Positions 21,453 to 25,846 of a stretch of 25,846 nt of DNA are shown here, piece after piece. The stretch comes from JBIOJM01 sp044450785 (GTDB lineage Bacteria; Planctomycetota; Planctomycetia; Isosphaerales; Isosphaeraceae). The stretch lies in the NCBI GenBank assembly GCA_044450785.1, contig JBIOJM010000125.1, positions 1-25,846 on the forward strand. The letters are read 5' to 3'. How positions within the stretch are numbered: position 1 is the stretch's first letter; each line of letters begins with the position of its first letter. A model generated the notes under the pieces. It was not told the DNA's origin and made no database searches. It worked only from the letters and a program-made list of their open reading frames with translations. A program made the translations under genes and the position numbers.

Positions 21453-23204
21453 TCACGGCTTGGCCGGGCGTTTGCCGGCTGGGGGGATTGGACGGAGCCG
21501 CACACGGACCAGCATGTCTGCCTTGAGCTTGCCGTCCACGTTGGGGATGCATGCTCTGAGCTTGATGGCGCGGGTATCTTTCGAGACCTCGCTCGCAACG
21601 TACTGCACCTTGGCCAGGATGGTCCGATCCATGTACGGGAACCGGATTTCCAGGTCCTGTCCCACCGACACCTTGGCCTGGTCCGCTTCGTTGACGTTCA
21701 TCCATACGAAGAAGTGGTCGAGCGGAGCGATCACCATGAGCACGTCGTTGTTGTCATAGAGATTGCCGGGGACCACATCGCGTTGGATGACGATGCCGTC
21801 GACCGGAGACAGACGCGTCAATCGTGCCTTGTCGGTGACGTTACGGACTTGTCCCTGTTTGTGAGGATCGCCAAGGTCCTTGATCAATGAATCGACCTGA
21901 TCCTCGGGAACTCCGAAGACGGCCAGCTTCTGCCCGGCTGTCATAAAAGCCAGCCGGCTCTTGTTTTCGTCGTTCTGAGTATCGACGAGGAGTTGGCGAG
22001 AGATTGCACCCGCCTTGAGCCGTTTCTGGCGCAGGTCGAGTAGGCGCAGGTCATGCTGATGCTGGACGTAGGCTGTCTGAAAGTCGTTCTTGGCCGCGGC
22101 GAGCTCGGTGCTGAACAGGTCGATCAGGGGATCTCCCTTCTTGACCTTTTGGCCCAGTTCCGCGCGGACCTTTTCGACGAGCGTATCGAACCGGGGCCGG
22201 ATCTTGGCGAGCTTGTCCGGGTCGTAGGCGGTCCGACCCCCCAACACGAGATCGGGCTTGGCGGGTTCGGCTCTTGCTTCGATCTGGGGGGCCTGGTTGA
22301 ATCGCCGCAGCGGTTCTCTGGCGACGAGCGGGTTTCCGAGGGCCATCCCCAGCGCCCCGAGAGCGAGCGGAGTGAGAGCGAACAGGACGACCTTGATTCG
22401 AGTCACGATCATGGTCTTCAAGAAACCGGCTGCCAGGGCGTGGATGGACGGCGGAGCCACCTCGGCGAGCGAGCGCCCGGCCGTGGTCCGAACGGCCGCC
22501 TGCACCACGCCGCTCACCAGCTTCCTTGACACTGAGACCGGCGCCAATCCGTCCGGAAGTACCACCCCGATTGCCGGGGCCCAGGACGCCAGGCCGCGCC
22601 GGGTCAGACGGATTCGTAGACGTTCACGGCCTCGCGACAAGCGGCTTTCGATCGTACCGACCGGACAACCGAGCTGGCGAGCAACGACCGGGTGAGACAA
22701 GCCCTCCAGGTCGCAGAGGACAACCGCCACCCGGTACTTTTCCGGCAAACGCGCGATCTCTTCGTCAATGATCGCCAGGAGTTCTCCGCGATCCGGATCC
22801 TGGGCAGGGGCTTCCATGGATTCCATCCCTGGGACAGGAACCTCGCGGGCCGACCGGCGGGCCGCGGACGACCGGGCCTGCATGGCAATCCGCCGACTCA
22901 CTTCATGGAGCCACCCGCCCAGTGAATCCTCAACTTGCAGCGTCGCCGCCCTTCGGACCAGCACGAGAAACGTCGCCTGGAATGCGTCGGCGGCGTCATG
23001 CGGATCCCTCAGGATCCTCCGACAAACACCCTGCACCATCGGGCCATGACGCGCCACCAAGGTCTCGAAGGCCGACTCGGCGGTTCCGAGATCACGGGCT
23101 ACGAACCGCTCCAACAGTTGCCCATCGGTCAAAGCTCCGCTTACTCCCACATTAAACAATGTGTGGAGGTGCGGGAGCAGGGCGGATGATCCGACTCGAG
23201 CCAT
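21453..23204 (-). CDS. ECF-like sigma factor fused to HlyD/RND-type membrane adaptor
   Basis: A 583-residue fusion. Residues about 25-110 are sigma region 2 (HGPMVQGVCRRILRDPHDAA then DAFQATFLVLVRRA). Residues about 147-200 are region 4 (RLPEKYRVAVVLCDLEGLS, QLGCPVGTIESRLSRGRERL). A 65-residue linker leads to one membrane helix at about 269-290 (IKVVLFALTPLALGALGMAL). Residues about 335-570 match periplasmic adaptor proteins of the HlyD/CusB kind: a lipoyl-like half (ELGQKVKKGDPLIDLFSTEL), a coiled-coil hairpin (about 368-420), the second half (LSPVDGIVIQRDVVPGN) and a beta-barrel (VWMNVNEADQAKVSVGQDLE). The frame is unbroken. ATG 23204 has an ideal AGGAGG just upstream; 23345 is a less likely start. 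No RND pump gene is present. It may be a membrane-tethered regulator, but that is inference. Confidence 0.88.
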   Translation of the reverse strand: MARVGSSALLPHLHTLFNVGVSGALTDGQLLERFVARDLGTAESAFETLVARHGPMVQGVCRRILRDPHDAADAFQATFLVLVRRAATLQVEDSLGGWLHEVSRRIAMQARSSAARRSAREVPVPGMESMEAPAQDPDRGELLAIIDEEIARLPEKYRVAVVLCDLEGLSHPVVARQLGCPVGTIESRLSRGRERLRIRLTRRGLASWAPAIGVVLPDGLAPVSVSRKLVSGVVQAAVRTTAGRSLAEVAPPSIHALAAGFLKTMIVTRIKVVLFALTPLALGALGMALGNPLVAREPLRRFNQAPQIEARAEPAKPDLVLGGRTAYDPDKLAKIRPRFDTLVEKVRAELGQKVKKGDPLIDLFSTELAAAKNDFQTAYVQHQHDLRLLDLRQKRLKAGAISRQLLVDTQNDENKSRLAFMTAGQKLAVFGVPEDQVDSLIKDLGDPHKQGQVRNVTDKARLTRLSPVDGIVIQRDVVPGNLYDNNDVLMVIAPLDHFFVWMNVNEADQAKVSVGQDLEIRFPYMDRTILAKVQYVASEVSKDTRAIKLRACIPNVDGKLKADMLVRVRLRPIPPAGKRPAKP

Positions 23205-23817
23205 GGCCTTCTCCTCCTGCTGATCGCGCTTCCCTCCTCTATCATGTGCGAGACGGGCCGATTCCTTCCGTTGTTTTTTCCAGTGAGCAAGCCAATCGCC
23301 TGGTCGCGCGGCGATGAACCGGGAGGTTTGGTGGCTCAATTTCATTCATCGGCGAACTGCCTGAGATTCCAGACGATCACCCCCGAGCTCGAATTCGGCT
23401 GCGTGCTGGTGAGCGTGAAAGTCAGGGTGTGCGACTGGTCTCCGAACAGGTCGCCCAAGGTGATCGTCCCCGGACCGGTCTGGGACAACCGGCGGAGACG
23501 CGTTCAGGATGCCCTTCAGGATGGGCAGGATGCCCGTTCCCGATACGACATGATCCGTGCTCTCATGAAAGCAGCGGGCGCTTTTCGAGACTCCACGACG
23601 ATCTCGACCAGATTGTGCACTTCACCGCCGAGCAAGCCTGCGAGCCCCACGAATCCGACGTCACCCATGGTACGGAATCAGACCCGAGACCGGACGGGCG
23701 ACATCGGACGGGGGCCTCAGCAGGCGAGTTTCCCGGCCGTCACGATCGAGCCCGGCGCGGCCGAGGCGTCGCCGGGCCCGATCGTCGAGCTACGGACCGC
23801 GTTTCAGAAATCTGGTC
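23205..23817. other. Intergenic region with one probable gene remnant
   Basis: This 613-base spacer should hold the promoter of the sigma-HlyD gene, which I cannot pinpoint. The part 23342-23503 reads as a protein end on the minus strand. Further upstream on the same strand a different frame reads HVVSGTGILPILKGILN (around 23500-23560), which may be the same broken gene after a frameshift. The rest (about 23560-23817) shows nothing I recognise. Confidence 0.4.
23342..23503 (-). pseudogene. Possible C-terminal remnant of an unknown exported protein
   Basis: A 53-codon minus-strand frame ends LGDLFGDQSHTLTFTLTSTQ, then PNSSSGVIVWNLRQFADE and a stop. The alternation of Thr/Ser with hydrophobic residues looks like a beta-rich exported protein end rather than a shadow frame. 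There is an in-frame stop at 23504-23506 and no start codon. I do not recognise the family. Confidence 0.3.
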
Positions 23818-24690
23818 TTATCTGTCACCACCTCCGCCCATCCAACCACCTCCACCGAACCCACCATCACAGCCGCCCGGTCCTGCTCCTGTTCCCACCA
23901 CGAGGTTGAAGTATGGGAAGGTCGAGCTCGTGCTGCCCGGAGGGGTCTGAGCGGCCAGGACAGCCGCCCAGTCCAAGTTAATCGTCGTGATGTTCGCCGT
24001 CGTGATGTTCGCGGAGGTCACGGCCGGCACCAGCGCGTTGTACGCATTGGTCAGGTCCGTCGTCTGCTGCATCGTCAGGGTACTGGGAGTAGTGGTGTAG
24101 ATAGCGACGAATAGACTCGGGGCCGTCGTGGTGACTGTCACTGGGGCTGTGGCGTTGGTCATCACCAGGTTGTTCTCGAAGGTCGCGAGGGCCGATTCGC
24201 TACTGGGAGAGAGTCCGTCGCTGTTGAGCGTATGAAATGCGACCCTGATCGCGGTGAGCTGGCCGACTGTCGTGGTCGAGGCGAGCTCGATCGCCTGGAC
24301 GTCTGTCTGAAGCTTCGTGAAGGCGGCGGACAACGCGGGGTTGGACGAGCTCCCGGAGTTGCGCGATTCCGTCGACTCGTTTTCCGTCGACGTGCTGGTC
24401 GGGGCGGTCGTGGTACTGGTCAAGGTCAACGTCGTGCTGGTCGGGGCGATCGTCGTGCTGCTCGAGGCGATCGTCGTGCTGCTCGAGACGATCTGCGAAT
24501 GGTGCGAGTGGTGTGAGGCCGTGTTCAAATGCGCAAGCGCATGATGGGCGATACCAAAATGGGCAGGGGCCACGCGCCCTTCGAGGCTATCACAGGAAAG
24601 GACCACTTGCCTGGTCCGCCGGACTCTAGCCGCACGGGGGCCGCTACGGCCGAAAATCAGTTCGCGCATGAAGTTCCGTCGAAGTTGCAT
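23818..24690 (-). CDS. Exported Ser/Thr-rich protein with LExR motif and His-rich segment
   Basis: A 290-residue protein of unknown function. The basic N-terminus runs into VVLSCDSLEGRVAPA (about 29-43), the planctomycete LExR-type motif also seen in the FG-GAP protein here. Residues 44-66 hold nine His (HFGIAHHALAHLNTASHHSH then HSQ), a possible metal-binding patch. Residues 68-115 are a Ser/Thr low-complexity run (SSSTTIASSSTTIAPTSTT). A predicted helical and beta region follows (about 118-265), then a Gly-rich end (CDGGFGGGGWMGGGGDR). I chose ATG 24690, with GGAG about nine bases upstream; ATG 24669 is also possible. Export is inferred from the motif and composition; no standard signal peptide is clear. 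Confidence 0.72.
   Translation of the reverse strand: MQLRRNFMRELIFGRSGPRAARVRRTRQVVLSCDSLEGRVAPAHFGIAHHALAHLNTASHHSHHSQIVSSSTTIASSSTTIAPTSTTLTLTSTTTAPTSTSTENESTESRNSGSSSNPALSAAFTKLQTDVQAIELASTTTVGQLTAIRVAFHTLNSDGLSPSSESALATFENNLVMTNATAPVTVTTTAPSLFVAIYTTTPSTLTMQQTTDLTNAYNALVPAVTSANITTANITTINLDWAAVLAAQTPPGSTSSTFPYFNLVVGTGAGPGGCDGGFGGGGWMGGGGDR
24446..24487 (-). repeat. 21-base tandem repeat in the Ser/Thr-rich segment
   Basis: Two exact copies of the 21-base unit (gcgatcgtcgtgctgctcgag on the plus strand) lie at 24446-24466 and 24467-24487, with a degraded third copy and looser copies on both sides. They encode the repeated SSSTTIA unit. Such short exact repeats can change copy number by slippage. 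Confidence 0.75.
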
Positions 24691-25067
24691 CAAGACGTCT
24701 CCGCAGATCGAGGTATCGGATCATTCTGAGTGAGAAGCGAGTGCCCCGAGAAGAGGTCGGTGGCCTACCTGGCGGTCGCGAGGTGTACGTGTCGCTTGGG
24801 AATCGGACTTGACTTCTCGAGCCCACCTGTCTTTTAGTCGAAATTCCATCAAACCAGCGCACCCATTCCTTTCCAAATTCGCGATTATTTACAATAAAAT
24901 TCGCTGGTAGAGATTCGCGGCCGTCGTGGAGGTCAATTTGATGGCGATCCGCACGCCTCAGCCAACGATTCGTCATGAGATCCATCGTCACCGCACGGCC
25001 TGCTGCCTGGTCGGATTGAGCGGACCGCTGCTCTTCGCCGTGCTCTGGTCGTTCGTGACAGGGGTGT
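24691..25067. other. Intergenic region with an A+T-rich promoter-like patch
   Basis: The part 24838-24910 is much richer in A+T than the rest and contains TACAAT at 24890-24895. About 50 bases downstream, GGAGG (24928-24932) precedes ATG 24941 at ideal spacing. That ATG opens an 84-codon frame to 25195 with one hydrophobic stretch (LLFAVLWSFVTGVFVI), but its C-terminal half is the antitoxin read out of frame. The real start signals of a now-broken gene are a reasonable reading. Confidence 0.4.
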
Positions 25068-25280
25068 TTGTCATCTCTGTTCCTGCGTCTCGCCGAGACC
25101 GAGCAGATCGTGATCACCCGGCACGGAAAGCCGGCCGGGGTACTGATCGGCTTCGGATCCGAAGACGATTGGTTCGAGTATCGTCTCGTGAATGATCCGA
25201 GGTTCCTCCGCCGCATCGAGGCAGCCCGGCAGCGCTTTCGTGAGGGACAAGGCATCCGTCTGGAAAATGTCGAGGATTGA
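25068..25280 (+). pseudogene. 5'-truncated Phd/YefM-family antitoxin
   Basis: The frame reads LRLAETEQIVITRHGKPAGV then LIGFGSEDDWFEYRLVND and PRFLRRIEAARQRFREGQGI. IVITRHGKPAGVLI is the hallmark of Phd/YefM antitoxins, DNA-binding proteins that block a toxin and repress their own operon. The usual N-terminal strand and helix (about 15-20 residues ending in E-A-K-x-x-L-S) is missing: an in-frame stop sits at 25056-25058, and only a TTG (25068) could start it. Ribosome-site signals lie 130 bases upstream in another frame. No toxin gene follows. It is either a remnant or an antitoxin with a short start; I favour remnant. Confidence 0.62.
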
Positions 25281-25304
25281 GGGAAAGAGGCTCCCTTCCT
25301 TGAC

Positions 25305-25320
25305 GAGCCCCTCCGGGCTC
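25305..25320 (+). terminator. Short GC hairpin downstream of the antitoxin remnant
   Basis: GAGCCC-CTCC-GGGCTC forms a perfect six-base stem with a four-base loop, 25 bases after the antitoxin stop. No T-run follows, so it is at best a weak terminator. Confidence 0.25.
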
Positions 25321-25453
25321 AAGAGACGATTCCACGCCTCGACCCGAACCACATTGGACTCTGGCTTGTCTCTTCAGGAATGTGTCAGGCGTCGCCCTGA
25401 TCCATGCCGAAGACCCGTTTGCCCGGTCCGCCGCGAAACCGAGGAGGTGTGCC

Positions 25454-25696
25454 ATGCGACCCAATTTCGACGACGACACGCCCTGCTTTCGAGGTCATGG
25501 CCAAGCGACGACGGGGGTATCCTGAGCGAGGCCCATGTCAAGCCGGGTCGCAGGGTCGTCCATGGGGACAAGGAGCTTCACGAGAGGCTCGGCCGCAACG
25601 ACTTCTGCCCCTGCGGCAGCGGAAGACGGTTCAAGCGGTGCTGCCGGAACACGGGCTGCTTTCGACGGCGCTCTGAGGGACCACTACGAACGATAG
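25454..25696 (+). pseudogene. Small SEC-C zinc-motif protein gene broken by two frameshifts
   Basis: GAGGAGG just upstream and ATG 25454 begin MRPNFDDDTPCFRGHG, which hits a stop at 25523-25525. The next frame continues with SDDGGILSEAHVKPGRRVVH, then GDKELHERLGRNDFCPCGSG and RRFKRCCRNTGCF. CPCGSGRRFKRCC is the SEC-C zinc-binding motif, found at the end of SecA and in many small proteins. After about 25663 the first frame resumes with DGALRDHYER and a TAG (25694-25696). The three pieces in order give a plausible protein of about 80 residues. The two shifts compensate each other. They are either real decay or sequencing errors. The middle frame alone is open from 25192 to 25815. Confidence 0.6.
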
Positions 25697-25846
25697 AGGC
25701 ATTGCGTGAAAAGGGGATAAGTCCAATTCTGCAGCCCATAATGCCGCTGAACTTGCCGGTGAAAGTCCGGTCGTGGGAATTGACTGTTTACCCACGTAGT
25801 CATATTCGACGCTGATTCAGGGTGACCTGGATTGGCGCAAGCTCGA
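25697..25846. other. Right edge, no clear gene
   Basis: This 150-base end holds a small CCGG-tgaaagt-CCGG hairpin at about 25756-25770 and an A+T-richer tail. I see no gene and cannot say what lies beyond the window. Confidence 0.35.

Noticed and set aside
25756..25790. Possible cobalamin riboswitch core (ggtgaaagtccgg)
   Set aside because: The B12-box and the flanking conserved stems of a cobalamin riboswitch are not recognisable, so the short motif is probably chance or part of another element.

Overview
The window looks like chromosomal DNA from a planctomycete, most likely of the Isosphaeraceae type. This is inferred from content, not from a database search. The evidence is high GC, a DUF1559 protein with a prepilin-like N-terminus, a PEP-CTERM protein, a Ser/Thr kinase with a long TPR tail, two exported proteins with the 'LExR' N-terminal motif (one a giant FG-GAP/VCBS protein), a Tat-signal Gfo/Idh/MocA oxidoreductase and two ECF-type sigma factors with membrane-linked partners.

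Layout. 115-855 (-) is a PEP-CTERM surface protein, divergent from the kinase/TPR gene (1277-5059, +). A 1,888-residue FG-GAP repeat protein (5106-10772, +) follows 46 bases later. A gap with a cytochrome P450 tail precedes an ECF sigma factor (11109-11675), whose stop overlaps the start of a membrane-anchored LolA-like gene (11672-12892). Next come a DUF985 cupin (13158-13658, -), a stretch of decayed genes (agmatinase tail, REP-associated transposase tail), a secreted PHP-like metallohydrolase (14126-15589, +), a SWIM/SNF2 helicase (15701-18445, +) and the oxidoreductase (18624-19991, +). On the minus strand follow DUF1559 (20020-21003), a sigma factor fused through a membrane segment to an HlyD-type adaptor (21453-23204), and a Ser/Thr- and His-rich exported protein (23818-24690). 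The right end holds a 5'-truncated Phd/YefM-like antitoxin and a frameshifted SEC-C gene.

How the parts relate. There is no single large operon. The theme is envelope signalling and export: a one-piece transmembrane kinase, a sigma factor with a membrane partner, a sigma factor that itself crosses the membrane, and several exported proteins. The most unusual item is the sigma-HlyD fusion. The gaps are rich in gene remnants (P450, agmatinase, RAYT transposase, antitoxin, SEC-C, one unknown), pointing to active gene loss. I found no tRNA, rRNA, CRISPR array or intact insertion sequence.
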